DNA from: Arthrobacter sp. ISL-65
GTDB taxonomy: Bacteria; Actinomycetota; Actinomycetes; Actinomycetales; Micrococcaceae
Direction: 5' to 3'
Assembly (NCBI RefSeq): GCF_018613795.1
Contig: NZ_JAGGPN010000020.1
Span: 147,289-211,288 of the forward strand
Length of the DNA stretch: 64,000 nt
Shown one piece after another: positions 41,227 to 49,522 of this stretch. The notes under the pieces are model-generated. The model was not told where the DNA came from and searched no databases. It was given only the letters and a program-made list of their open reading frames with translations. Position numbers and translations under genes: made by a program. Within the stretch, counting starts at the first letter, position 1. Every line of letters starts with the position of its first letter.

Positions 41227-42642
41227 GTGACTATGCATCCTGATTTCAGCGCCCCCCGAATCGCAATTCTCGGCGGAGGTCCGGGTGGCTATGAAGCCGC
41301 CATGGTGGCCGCCTCGCTGGGAGCCATAGTCACCATCATCGAGCGGGCCGGCCTCGGCGGCTCGGCGGTGCTGACCGACGTCGTGCCGTCCAAAACGCTG
41401 ATCGCGACGGCGGACCTGATGACCCGCGTCGGCGGTGCCGGTGAGCTGGGGGTCAAGTTCGACGTCGACGGCGGGGACTTCGTTCCGGTCATGCGCGCCG
41501 ATCTCAAGCACATCAACGACCGCCTGCTCGGCCTCGCCCGCCAGCAGTCCCTCGACATCCAGACCGGCCTGGAGCACCAGAACGTCCGGATCCTGAACGG
41601 CTCCGGCAAGCTGGTGGACAACCACACCATCGAGGTCCTGACGGCCGATGGAACGGAAACCGTCGAGGCGGACGCCATCCTGTTGACCGTCGGGGCGCAC
41701 CCGCGGGAACTGCCCACGGCACGGCCGGACGGCGAACGGATCCTGAACTGGGCCCAGATCTACAACCTGGACGAGCTGCCGGAGGAACTGATCGTGGTGG
41801 GTTCCGGCGTGACCGGCGCCGAGTTCGCCTCCGCCTACAACGGCCTGGGCTCGAAGGTCACCCTGATCTCCAGCCGCGACCGCGTGCTTCCGGGTTCCGA
41901 CACGGACGCCGCCGAGGTGCTGGAAGAGGTTTTCGAACGCCGCGGCGTGAAGGTGCTGTCCCGTTCGCGCGCCGAGACGGTGGAACGGACCGACGACGGC
42001 GTGGTGGTCACCCTCGGTGACGGCTCCAAGGTCACGGGCAGCCACTGCCTGGTCTGCGTGGGCTCCATTCCCAACACGGCCGGCATCGGCCTGGAGGAAG
42101 CCGGCGTCGCACTGACCGAAAGCGGCCACATCAAGGTCGACGGCGTCTCCCGCACCACCGCCCCGAACATCTACGCCGCCGGCGACTGCACCGGCGTCCT
42201 GGCCCTCGCCTCCGTCGCGGCCATGCAGGGCCGGATCGCGATTGCGCACTTCCTGGGCGACCAGGTGACCCCCATCAAGCTGCACCAGGTGGCGTCCAAC
42301 ATCTTCACCTCGCCCGAGATCGCGTCGGTGGGCGTGTCCGAGGCGGAGATCGAGTCCGGCAAGTACCAGGGCGACATCATCAAGCTGTCCCTGAAAAGCA
42401 ACGCCCGCGCCAAGATGCGCAACGTCAAGGACGGCTTCGTCAAGATCTTCGCCCGCAAGGGGTCCGGGACAGTGATCGGCGGCGTGGTGGTGGGCGCCAA
42501 CGCGTCCGAGCTGATCTTCGCCATCTCCATCGCGGTGAAGCAGAAACTGCACGTCGACGACGTCGCCAGCACCTTCACGGTGTACCCGTCGCTGAGCGGC
42601 TCCATCTCCGAGGCTGCACGCCGGCTGCACGTGCACATCTAA
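41227..42642 (+). CDS. LpdA-like NAD(P)H-quinone dehydrogenase (flavoprotein disulfide reductase family)
   Basis: The 471-residue protein has the fold of dihydrolipoamide dehydrogenase: FAD site ILGGGPGGYEAA (near residue 14), NAD(P) site VVGSGVTGAEFASAY (near 193), FAD site IYAAGDCTGVLALASVAA (near 317) and a dimerisation domain. The redox-active CxxxxC pair is missing; the corresponding stretch is GLGGSAVLTDVVPSK. The C-terminal HPT-type catalytic His is replaced by TVYPSLSGSISEA. This matches LpdA/Rv3303c-type NAD(P)H:quinone reductases rather than lipoamide dehydrogenases. The start is GTG at 41227 or ATG at 41233. Confidence 0.9.
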   Translation: MTMHPDFSAPRIAILGGGPGGYEAAMVAASLGAIVTIIERAGLGGSAVLTDVVPSKTLIATADLMTRVGGAGELGVKFDVDGGDFVPVMRADLKHINDRLLGLARQQSLDIQTGLEHQNVRILNGSGKLVDNHTIEVLTADGTETVEADAILLTVGAHPRELPTARPDGERILNWAQIYNLDELPEELIVVGSGVTGAEFASAYNGLGSKVTLISSRDRVLPGSDTDAAEVLEEVFERRGVKVLSRSRAETVERTDDGVVVTLGDGSKVTGSHCLVCVGSIPNTAGIGLEEAGVALTESGHIKVDGVSRTTAPNIYAAGDCTGVLALASVAAMQGRIAIAHFLGDQVTPIKLHQVASNIFTSPEIASVGVSEAEIESGKYQGDIIKLSLKSNARAKMRNVKDGFVKIFARKGSGTVIGGVVVGANASELIFAISIAVKQKLHVDDVASTFTVYPSLSGSISEAARRLHVHI

Positions 42643-42872
42643 GCGGGGCCGGCTGGTCGGGCCTGTTCCGCGTGTCGGGCCTGTCGAGACCCGGGGTGCG
42701 GCACATCCTGTGAATGGCGGCTTGCTCCTAGTCGCCACCGGCAGAGCTGAGTAAAATTCAGACTGTCGATCCCCGGGGTTGGCGGCACCGGGCTGCGACA
42801 GACCGATCACGTGCGGTCAGCCAGGCGGAGGGTACTTCCGGACGGTCGGACCGCGGAAGCCAGGAGCATGCC

Positions 42873-43244
42873 ATGATCACTGTTCAAAAAGCCGCAATCA
42901 ACACCGCCCTCGTCGCGGCCCTCGTGGGCGGCGGTGCCTACCTCGCCATGGGCTATCCCGTCATTGCCTCGTCGACCGGAAGCCAGTCCAGCACGGACTC
43001 CGCCAAAGGTGGCCACCAGGCCAACGGGATTACCGAGCAGCTGCTGACGGGGACCACCGCCACCAGGGTGAAGAACGCGGTGCTCGCGGCCAACCCCGGC
43101 GCGACGGTCCACCGGGTTGAGACCGACGCCGAAGGCGCGGTCTATGAAGCACACATCACGAAGGCTGACGGCTCGAGGGCCACAGTGAAGCTGGACGCTT
43201 CCTTCAACATCGCCGCCACGGAAACCGGGCTCGGACGCAGGTAA
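42873..43244 (+). CDS. Membrane-anchored PepSY-like small protein
   Basis: The 123-residue protein has an N-terminal hydrophobic segment (about residues 9-32) acting as signal peptide or anchor, a Ser/Gly/Gln linker, and a C-terminal domain of about 70 residues with TRVKNAVLAANPGATVHRVE and GAVYEAHITKADGSRATVKL. The latter resembles a PepSY-type fold (helix then beta-hairpin). Such domains are usually extracytoplasmic and sometimes inhibit peptidases or accompany ferric reductases. Target unknown. The 230 bp before it hold no other gene that I can see. Confidence 0.7.
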   Translation: MITVQKAAINTALVAALVGGGAYLAMGYPVIASSTGSQSSTDSAKGGHQANGITEQLLTGTTATRVKNAVLAANPGATVHRVETDAEGAVYEAHITKADGSRATVKLDASFNIAATETGLGRR

Positions 43245-43255
43245 GTGCCGGTGGC

Positions 43256-43963
43256 TCAGGAACAGGCGTAAGGAGGAACGGCGTCGCCGGGCGCGAAGGG
43301 CTCGAACCAGTGCCGGATATCCAGCTTGCCAGTACCCTGTTCGCCGGCGCCGTCCGCGTGGAGTGCGCCGTCCGCGTACAGGGTTCCTGAGTCGGCGTCT
43401 TCCAGCAGGACCTCCTCAACGACGGCCCGCCACTCCTCGGGGAGGTCCAGTTCGTAAATGTCCTCGGTGATCCTGGCCTGGTCGAGCAGGCAACGGACGG
43501 CGAGCTCGCCTGCGAGGCAGCCGGGAGCAGCCCAGCCGCGGGCAAAGGACGCGGTGACGTCCGCTGCCACCACAATGAACCGTTGCGTGAACTTCGCGTC
43601 ATAGTTGGAAGCGAACTGCGGGGGCAGCGAGGACAGCACGGACGTTCCGGCGATGGCCTCAGGGGTGACAGTGTCCAGTTCGTGCAGCGTGCCAAGGTCG
43701 CGGAACAGCTGGTCGATGAGGATGCTGGACGAATTCCACAGCAGGCCGGCCAGCAGCCGCGTCTGGCGCGCGGACCGCTCCCGGTCGTCGGAGCCGACGG
43801 AGGCCATCTCGGCCAGATCCTCGGGGTCGAACTGGAGCCGCTGTTCGGCGGTCATGTCGTCGGGATGCGGGTCCAGCCCCAGGAGCTCAAGGCTCAGCCC
43901 GGTCAGCTTTTCGGAATCAGCCAGCAGCTCTTCGGTGATGTCGTCGTCTTCGTCGGCATTCAT
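43256..43963 (-). CDS. Acidic hypothetical protein
   Basis: The 235-residue protein is strongly acidic at the N-terminus (MNADEDDDITEELLAD) and mostly alpha-helical in the middle, without signal peptide or membrane segments. I do not recognise the family. The segment QRFIVVAADVTASFARGW and the C-terminal RHWFEPFAPGD show no catalytic pattern. The ATG at 43963 is preferred over a TTG 21 bases upstream because GGTGG precedes it. It is convergent with the PepSY-like gene (11 bp apart) and follows the nitrate reductase operon on the other side. Confidence 0.7.
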   Translation of the reverse strand: MNADEDDDITEELLADSEKLTGLSLELLGLDPHPDDMTAEQRLQFDPEDLAEMASVGSDDRERSARQTRLLAGLLWNSSSILIDQLFRDLGTLHELDTVTPEAIAGTSVLSSLPPQFASNYDAKFTQRFIVVAADVTASFARGWAAPGCLAGELAVRCLLDQARITEDIYELDLPEEWRAVVEEVLLEDADSGTLYADGALHADGAGEQGTGKLDIRHWFEPFAPGDAVPPYACS

Positions 43964-44056
43964 GCCACCGATGCTACCGGCCAACCGCGGCCAGCCCGAT
44001 TTGTGTGACGCGGCAGCTCAACGGTACGTGCAAGGTCCGGTCACCCGGCAGCGGTC

Positions 44057-45619
44057 TTAGGCGGCAGCCCCCTGAAAGTGCTTCTCGATCAGTCCCTTGA
44101 TGTCCTCGTGGCAGCCGCCGCAGCCGGTGCCGGCCCGGGTGGAAGCGGAGACCTCGGCTACGGTGGAGCAGCCGCCGGTCACGGCTTCGGCGATCTTGCC
44201 TCCGCTCACGCCGGCGCAGCGGCACACCGTGCTCTCGGGGTCGTTGGACGCACCGGCCGAGGCCAGCTGGTCGGGTCCGTCGAGGCGCAGGAGCAGGGAC
44301 CTGTCCGCGGGCAGTTCGGCGCCGCGTTCGAAGAGCTGCACCAGCTCTCCCGCAGTGCGCGGCATGCCCACGCTGACCAGGCCCTCCAGCACACCGCCGC
44401 GGGTGGTCATCTTGACGTAGCGCCCGTGCTCGGGGTCGGCCCACTGTGCAATCTGCAGGCGCGGCCTGCCATTGACGGCTCCGGCTGTCAGGACTTCCTC
44501 ATCCCAGGGTTCGGCGGAGTTTTCGCCGGCCACCGCCATGTTCATGCCCCGGGCCTTCAGCACGATTACACCGGGCTTTTCCTGGGGGAGCGGGGGCAGC
44601 GAATCGGCGTCCTCCGCGGCACCCTCGGACAGGAGCAGGAGGTATTCGGCGAGCCATTCGGCCTGCCGCCAGCCGGGACCTACCAGGCCGGACGGTCCGC
44701 GGGCGGTGCGGCACTCGATGCAGGCAGGATCCGGGCAGCGGACCTCGGCGCAGTCGCCGATGGCGAAGATGTGCGGCTCGTGGTGGGCGCGCAGCCGGTG
44801 GTCCACCAGGATGCCTGTCGCGGTGGAGAGCCCGCAGCCCTCGGCGAGCTCAATGCGCGGGCGGACGCCGCAGGACAGGACCAGCAGGTCGCCGTCCACC
44901 GCCGATCCGTCGTCGAGCAGCAGAGCCGAGAACCCGCCGTCGGGGGCGTTATGCTCAACGCCCGTGGAACGGGCGTTGCCGGCCACCCGGACGCCGCAGT
45001 TGCGCAGGCTGGCGGCCAGCACGGCGCCGCCGCCGCGGTCGATGTTCCGGCCCAGCGGGTGGGGCCCGTTGTGCACCACCGTGACCGTGGCGCCTTCCTC
45101 TGCAGCCGCGAGGGCTGTCTCAAGCCCCAGCACGCCGCCGCCCAGCACCACCACGCGCTTGCGGCCAGCCACCGCCTGGCGCAGCACCTCGGCGTCGCGG
45201 AGGTCGCGGAGCGCGGTGACACCCGGCGGGAGGACCGGGGATGCGGGGTCCGGGTTCAGCCCTGTGAGGTTCGGGATCACGGGCCGAGAACCGGTGGCGA
45301 AGACCAGCCGGTCGTAGTGGGCCGAGCTGCCGTCGGAAAGAATAACGGACTGCCGAGCGCGGTCCACGCGCCGAACCTTCACGCCCAGCCGGACATCCAC
45401 GCCGTCGGCCACCAGGGCTGCGGCGTCTGCGAGGGCCAGCGCCTCAGCGGTGGTGCGTCCAACCCCGAGGTCGGCCACCAGCACCCGGTTGTAGGCTGCC
45501 TCGGCTTCCTGGCCGATGACCGTCAGCCCCACCTGACCGGCGCGCAGTGCCGGCAGGAGTTCGTCGACCAGCCGCGCGGCCACCGGACCGAATCCGACAA
45601 TTACAATCTGCTCGCTCAT
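44057..45619 (-). CDS. FAD/NAD(P) oxidoreductase with C-terminal BFD-like [2Fe-2S] domain (nitrate reductase electron transfer subunit)
   Basis: The 520-residue protein resembles the N-terminal half of NirB. It has an FAD site IVIVGFGPVAARLVDEL (near residue 5), a second dinucleotide fold RVVVLGGGVLGLETALAAAE (near 150), IFAIGDCAEV (near 285) and a C-terminal BFD domain with C466, C468, C500 and C503 for a [2Fe-2S] cluster. It lacks the siroheme domain, so it is not a nitrite reductase. Its ATG overlaps the stop of the molybdenum nitrate reductase gene, so it most likely passes electrons from NAD(P)H to that enzyme, as NasB does in Bacillus and Klebsiella-type systems. Confidence 0.88.
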   Translation of the reverse strand: MSEQIVIVGFGPVAARLVDELLPALRAGQVGLTVIGQEAEAAYNRVLVADLGVGRTTAEALALADAAALVADGVDVRLGVKVRRVDRARQSVILSDGSSAHYDRLVFATGSRPVIPNLTGLNPDPASPVLPPGVTALRDLRDAEVLRQAVAGRKRVVVLGGGVLGLETALAAAEEGATVTVVHNGPHPLGRNIDRGGGAVLAASLRNCGVRVAGNARSTGVEHNAPDGGFSALLLDDGSAVDGDLLVLSCGVRPRIELAEGCGLSTATGILVDHRLRAHHEPHIFAIGDCAEVRCPDPACIECRTARGPSGLVGPGWRQAEWLAEYLLLLSEGAAEDADSLPPLPQEKPGVIVLKARGMNMAVAGENSAEPWDEEVLTAGAVNGRPRLQIAQWADPEHGRYVKMTTRGGVLEGLVSVGMPRTAGELVQLFERGAELPADRSLLLRLDGPDQLASAGASNDPESTVCRCAGVSGGKIAEAVTGGCSTVAEVSASTRAGTGCGGCHEDIKGLIEKHFQGAAA

Positions 45620-47817
45620 GAGGCCTCCGATGTCTGCAGAACACTGGTGATCGGGGTGGCCGCTGCCAGCCGGACCCAGACGTTGTTGAACTTGAATTCG
45701 GGCATTCCCGAGATGGGATCCGTGGCCGCTTCCGTCAGCCGGTTCGCGCTTTCCAGCTCGGGGAAGTGGAACGGCAGGAAGACGGTCTCGGGGCGGATGG
45801 CCGTGCTGAGTTCGGCGCGGCAGACCACCTCGCCGCGCTCGTTCGCCACCGAGACCTCCGCGCCGTCCGTGATGCCCATGGCCGCGGCGGCTGCCGGATG
45901 GATCTGCATTCTGGCTTCGGGCTGGGATGCCAGGAGCTCTGCCACCCGCCGGGTCTGCGCGCCCGACTGATAGTGCTCCAGCAGGCGGCCGGTGATGAGG
46001 GTCATGGGCTTGGCGGCCGGGTCTGGATTCGCCATTGGAGTACGACGGCGGCGGGGCGTCACCGGCGTCATGACCGCCTTGCCGTCCGGATGGGCAAACG
46101 CCTCCAGGAACATGCGTGGCGTTCCGGTGCTGCCGGCGGGGTAGGGCCAGTACGCGGCTGCGCCGCTGTCCAGCATGGCGTAGTCGATGCCGGAGTAGTC
46201 GGCCGCCCCGCCGGCGGATGCCAGGCGCAGCTCTTCGAAGACGGTCTCCGGATCGTCGCTGTAGGTGGACGGTGCGTCGAGTGCCTCGGCCAGCCGGGCC
46301 ATGATCCACAGCTCGCTGCGGGCACCGGCGGGCGGCTGGATGGCCTGGCGGCGGCGGAGGACGCGGCCTTCGAGGTTGGTCAGGGTGCCTTCCTCCTCGG
46401 CCCACTGCAGCACCGGCAGGACGAGGTCGGCCTCGGCTGCGGTCTCGGACATGAAGAAGTCGCAGACCACCAGGAAATCCAGGCTGCGGAGCCCGCGGAT
46501 TACTGCGTTGGCGTCCGGCGAGGCGACGGCGATGTTGGAGGCATGCACGAAAAGGCAGCGGACGCCGTCGGGCTGTCCCAGTGACTTGAGCAGCTGGACG
46601 GCCGGCAGGCCGGGGCCCGGGATGAGGGACTCGGGGACGTTCCAGACCTTCGCCATGTGTGCCCGGGCGGCGGGGTCGGTGATCTTGCGGTAGCCGGGCA
46701 GCTGGTCGGCCTTCTGGCCGTGCTCGCGGCCGCCCTGGCCGTTGCCCTGGCCCGTGAGCGTGCCGTAGCCGCTGCGGGTGCTGCCGGGCAGGCCCAGCAG
46801 GAGGCTGAGGTTGATGGCCGCCGTGGCGGTGTCGGTGCCGTCCACGTGCTGCTCCACGCCACGCCCCGTCAGGATGTAGCTGCCGCCCCGGCGGGCGCCG
46901 GCGGCCAGCCGCCGGGCCGTCTCGCGGATGAGGTAGGCGGGTACGCCGGTGATGGATTGGACCCGCTCCGGCCAGTAGGCGTTGACGGACCGGACCACGG
47001 CGTCGAAGCCTGTGGTGCGCGCCTGGATGTAGTCGGCGTCGAGGAGGCCCTCGTGGATCACCACGTGGGAGAGGCCCAGCAGGAGGGTGAGGTCGGTGCC
47101 GGGAAGGGGCTGCAGGTGCAGCCCGCCGCCGTCGGAGGTGAATGCGGCGGTGGCGGAACGCCGAGGGTCCACCACGATGAGGCCGCCGGCGTCGCGGACG
47201 CCCTGCAGGTGCTGGACGAACGGCGGCATGGTCTCGGCCACGTTGGAGCCGAGCATCAGGATGGTGCTGGCGGTGTCCAGTGCCTCGAGCGGGAAGGGCA
47301 GCCCGCGGTCCAGGCCGAAGGCCCGCATGCCCGCGGCAGCCGCCGACGACATGCAGAACCGGCCGTTGTAGTCGATCCGGGAGGTGCCCAGCGCGAGGCG
47401 GGCGAACTTGCCCAGCTGGTACGCCTTTTCGTTGGTGAGGCCGCCGCCGCCGAACACGCCGACGGAGTCCGCGCCGTATCTGGCACGGGCGTCCTTGACG
47501 GCGGCGGTGACGCGGCCCAGGGCCTCGTCCCAGGAGATGGGGCGGAAGACGCCGTCGGGCCCCTTGAACATGGGCTCCGTGACGCGTCCGGGGTGCTGCA
47601 GGAGCGATGCCGACGTCCACCCCTTGCGGCAGAGGCCGCCGCGGTTGGTGGGGAAGTCGCGGCCGCTCACTTCAAGGGCCGGCACAGCCGGCACGGGGTC
47701 TGACCCCGGCTGCACAGCCGGGGTCAGCCCTGTTGCGGCCGGGGCCGCAGGGGACTTGAGCGTCATGGCGCACTGCAAAGCGCAGTAAGGGCAGTGCGTG
47801 TCGGCGCTTTTGGTCAT
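45616..47817 (-). CDS. narB: Assimilatory nitrate reductase catalytic subunit (molybdopterin oxidoreductase)
   Basis: The 733-residue enzyme reduces nitrate to nitrite in the cytoplasm. The N-terminus has a [4Fe-4S] site C9, C12, C16 and C63 (HCPYCALQC and GGLCRKG). The likely molybdenum ligand is C155 in YNGRFCMSSAAAAG, as in NarB/NasC enzymes. Molybdopterin-binding regions follow, including MLGSNVAETMPP, VVDPRRSATA, LQWAEEEGTLTNLEGRVLRR and the C-terminal LITGRLLEHYQSGAQTRR. There is no Tat signal, as expected for an assimilatory enzyme. The residues 20-48 (Ala/Pro-rich) form an unusual insertion between the third and fourth Cys. It starts 1 bp after the narK stop and overlaps the electron transfer gene. 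Confidence 0.95.
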   Translation of the reverse strand: MTKSADTHCPYCALQCAMTLKSPAAPAATGLTPAVQPGSDPVPAVPALEVSGRDFPTNRGGLCRKGWTSASLLQHPGRVTEPMFKGPDGVFRPISWDEALGRVTAAVKDARARYGADSVGVFGGGGLTNEKAYQLGKFARLALGTSRIDYNGRFCMSSAAAAGMRAFGLDRGLPFPLEALDTASTILMLGSNVAETMPPFVQHLQGVRDAGGLIVVDPRRSATAAFTSDGGGLHLQPLPGTDLTLLLGLSHVVIHEGLLDADYIQARTTGFDAVVRSVNAYWPERVQSITGVPAYLIRETARRLAAGARRGGSYILTGRGVEQHVDGTDTATAAINLSLLLGLPGSTRSGYGTLTGQGNGQGGREHGQKADQLPGYRKITDPAARAHMAKVWNVPESLIPGPGLPAVQLLKSLGQPDGVRCLFVHASNIAVASPDANAVIRGLRSLDFLVVCDFFMSETAAEADLVLPVLQWAEEEGTLTNLEGRVLRRRQAIQPPAGARSELWIMARLAEALDAPSTYSDDPETVFEELRLASAGGAADYSGIDYAMLDSGAAAYWPYPAGSTGTPRMFLEAFAHPDGKAVMTPVTPRRRRTPMANPDPAAKPMTLITGRLLEHYQSGAQTRRVAELLASQPEARMQIHPAAAAAMGITDGAEVSVANERGEVVCRAELSTAIRPETVFLPFHFPELESANRLTEAATDPISGMPEFKFNNVWVRLAAATPITSVLQTSEAS

Positions 47818-47818
47818 G

Positions 47819-49243
47819 TTAGACGTGTCCCATCGCGTTTCGGTTGGCGTTGCGGATGTAGCAGAACCAGCAGACGGTGAGCATCAGGGCGTACGCTCCG
47901 ACGAATCCGTAGAAGGCCGGGGTGTAGGAGCCGCTGGCCGTGTTGGAGGCGTTCAGCACCTGCGGGATGACGAACCCGCCGTAGGCGCCGATGGCGGAGA
48001 TCAAACCGAGCGCCGAGGAGGCCAGTCGCTGGGTCTGCACCGAGCTGGCTCCGGAGCGGGCCGCGCGGCTGGACGTCGCGAAGATCACCGGGATCATGCG
48101 GTAGGTGGCGCCGTTTCCGAAGCCGCTGGCGGTGAACAGCATCAGGAACAGGACCAGGAAGAGCCAGAAGTTCTTCAGCGGCAGCGTCCAGATCATCGTC
48201 AGCGTGATGACGGCCATGGCGGCGAAGGCTGACACGGTCATCCGGGCCCCGCCCATGCGGTCAGCCATGCGGCCGCCGTAGGGGCGGGCCAGCGAGCCGA
48301 CCAGCGGTCCGAGGAAGGCCAGGGAAAGGGCCACAGCGCCGACCGAGATGGAGGAGAAGGCCGGGAAGTAGTCCTTGATGAGCTTGGGGAACACGCCGGC
48401 GAAGCCGATGAAGGAGCCGAACGTTCCGATGTAGAGCAGTGCCATGACCCACAGGTGGGGTTCCTTGATCGCTGCGAGGGATCCGGCCACGTCGCCCTTG
48501 GCGCTCGTGAGGTTGTTCATGTACTTGTAGGCACCGAAGGCTGCGAGCAGGATCAGCGGAGTCCACATGAGGCCGGCGACGGGAAGGTTGACGCTGCCGG
48601 CGGCCAGCAGCGTGATGGCGATCGGGACAGCAAGCTGTGCCACAGCTGCGCCGAGGTTGCCGCCGGCGGCGTTCAGGCCCAGGGCCCAGCCCTTTTCACG
48701 GGCCGGGTAGAAGAAGGTGATGTTGGCCATCGAGCTGGCGAAGTTGCCGCCGCCGAAGCCTGCAAGGGCCGCTACGAACAGCATGACGCCGAACGGTGTT
48801 TCCGGGTTGGAGACGCACAGGGCGAGCCCGGTCGAGGGGATCAGCAGCAGCAGGGCGGAGACGATCGTCCAGTTCCGGCCGCCGAAGCGCGGAACCATGA
48901 ACGTGTAGGGGATCCGGAGCGTGGCGCCGACGAGGCTCGGCATGGAGATCAGCCAAAAGATTTCGGACGTGCTGAACGTGAATCCTGCGGCGGGGAGCTG
49001 GACCACCACGATGGACCACAGCTGCCAGACGACGAAGCCAAGGAACTCGGCGAAGATGGACCAGTTGAGGTTGCGGCGCGCGATGGAGCGGCCCTGGGAT
49101 TCCCACTGGTGCTTGTTCTCGGCGTCCCAGTTGGCGATCCAGCGTCCGGGACGCTCTTCAAGGGCGGGTGCCTCGGTGGTGGTGGCGGCGGCAAAATCGA
49201 GGGAATTGTGGGTCCCGGCGTCTGCGGTGCGGTCAGCAGTCAC
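47819..49243 (-). CDS. narK: Nitrate/nitrite transporter (NNP family MFS)
   Basis: The 474-residue protein has 12 predicted membrane segments and the nitrate signature AGFGGGNFASSMANITFFYP with a following GLNAAGGN, which defines NNP transporters. A polar head of about 55 residues precedes helix 1. The GTG at 49243 is firmly supported: AAGGAGGT lies five bases upstream, and a longer frame to 49330 would run through the GlnR-like site. It is the first gene of narK-narB-FAD/BFD. Upstream half-sites at 49291-49328 suggest nitrogen control. Confidence 0.95.
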   Translation of the reverse strand: MTADRTADAGTHNSLDFAAATTTEAPALEERPGRWIANWDAENKHQWESQGRSIARRNLNWSIFAEFLGFVVWQLWSIVVVQLPAAGFTFSTSEIFWLISMPSLVGATLRIPYTFMVPRFGGRNWTIVSALLLLIPSTGLALCVSNPETPFGVMLFVAALAGFGGGNFASSMANITFFYPAREKGWALGLNAAGGNLGAAVAQLAVPIAITLLAAGSVNLPVAGLMWTPLILLAAFGAYKYMNNLTSAKGDVAGSLAAIKEPHLWVMALLYIGTFGSFIGFAGVFPKLIKDYFPAFSSISVGAVALSLAFLGPLVGSLARPYGGRMADRMGGARMTVSAFAAMAVITLTMIWTLPLKNFWLFLVLFLMLFTASGFGNGATYRMIPVIFATSSRAARSGASSVQTQRLASSALGLISAIGAYGGFVIPQVLNASNTASGSYTPAFYGFVGAYALMLTVCWFCYIRNANRNAMGHV

Positions 49244-49290
49244 GGTATACCTCCTTGGGGAATGTTGTCCTTCCAAGGTAGGGAAGGCGC

Positions 49291-49328
49291 GTTTCGCAGA
49301 CGGTCGCCGTTTGTTAACGTGCTGTGAC
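49291..49328 (-). promoter_or_regulatory. GlnR-like operator upstream of narK
   Basis: On the plus strand GTTTC (49291), GGTCG (49302), GTTAA (49313) and GTGAC (49324) lie exactly 11 bp apart. The minus strand reads GTCAC-n6-TTAAC-n6-CGACC-n6-GAAAC, with a perfect GTnAC and a perfect GAAAC as outer half-sites. It lies 48-85 bp before the narK start. Confidence 0.7.
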
Positions 49329-49522
49329 ATTTGCCTATCAGCCCGCTGCGGGCGGCGTTAGGCTTGTCGGACGACCTCATGGTGAGACAACTGAGTAAGT
49401 CCGTATTCTGGAACGCTTGTCCGTTGCTTGGACGGCGGGAACTAAGATTGAACTCTGTTTTATCCCTATGTTTGGAGGGCTTCCGAGCGAGGTCCGTCCA
49501 GTTCTCATGAAAGCGTCCCCAC

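Noticed and set aside
40291..42810. Long 839-codon open frame on the minus strand
   Set aside because: Only the last 272 codons encode purine nucleoside phosphorylase; the rest is antisense to the LpdA-like gene and is low-complexity Val/Gly/His sequence, a GC-rich shadow.
44057..47620. 1187-codon open frame on the minus strand
   Set aside because: Its first part is an out-of-frame reading of narB, rich in Arg, Pro and Gly. The real genes are narB and the 520-residue FAD/BFD protein, joined by an ATGA overlap.
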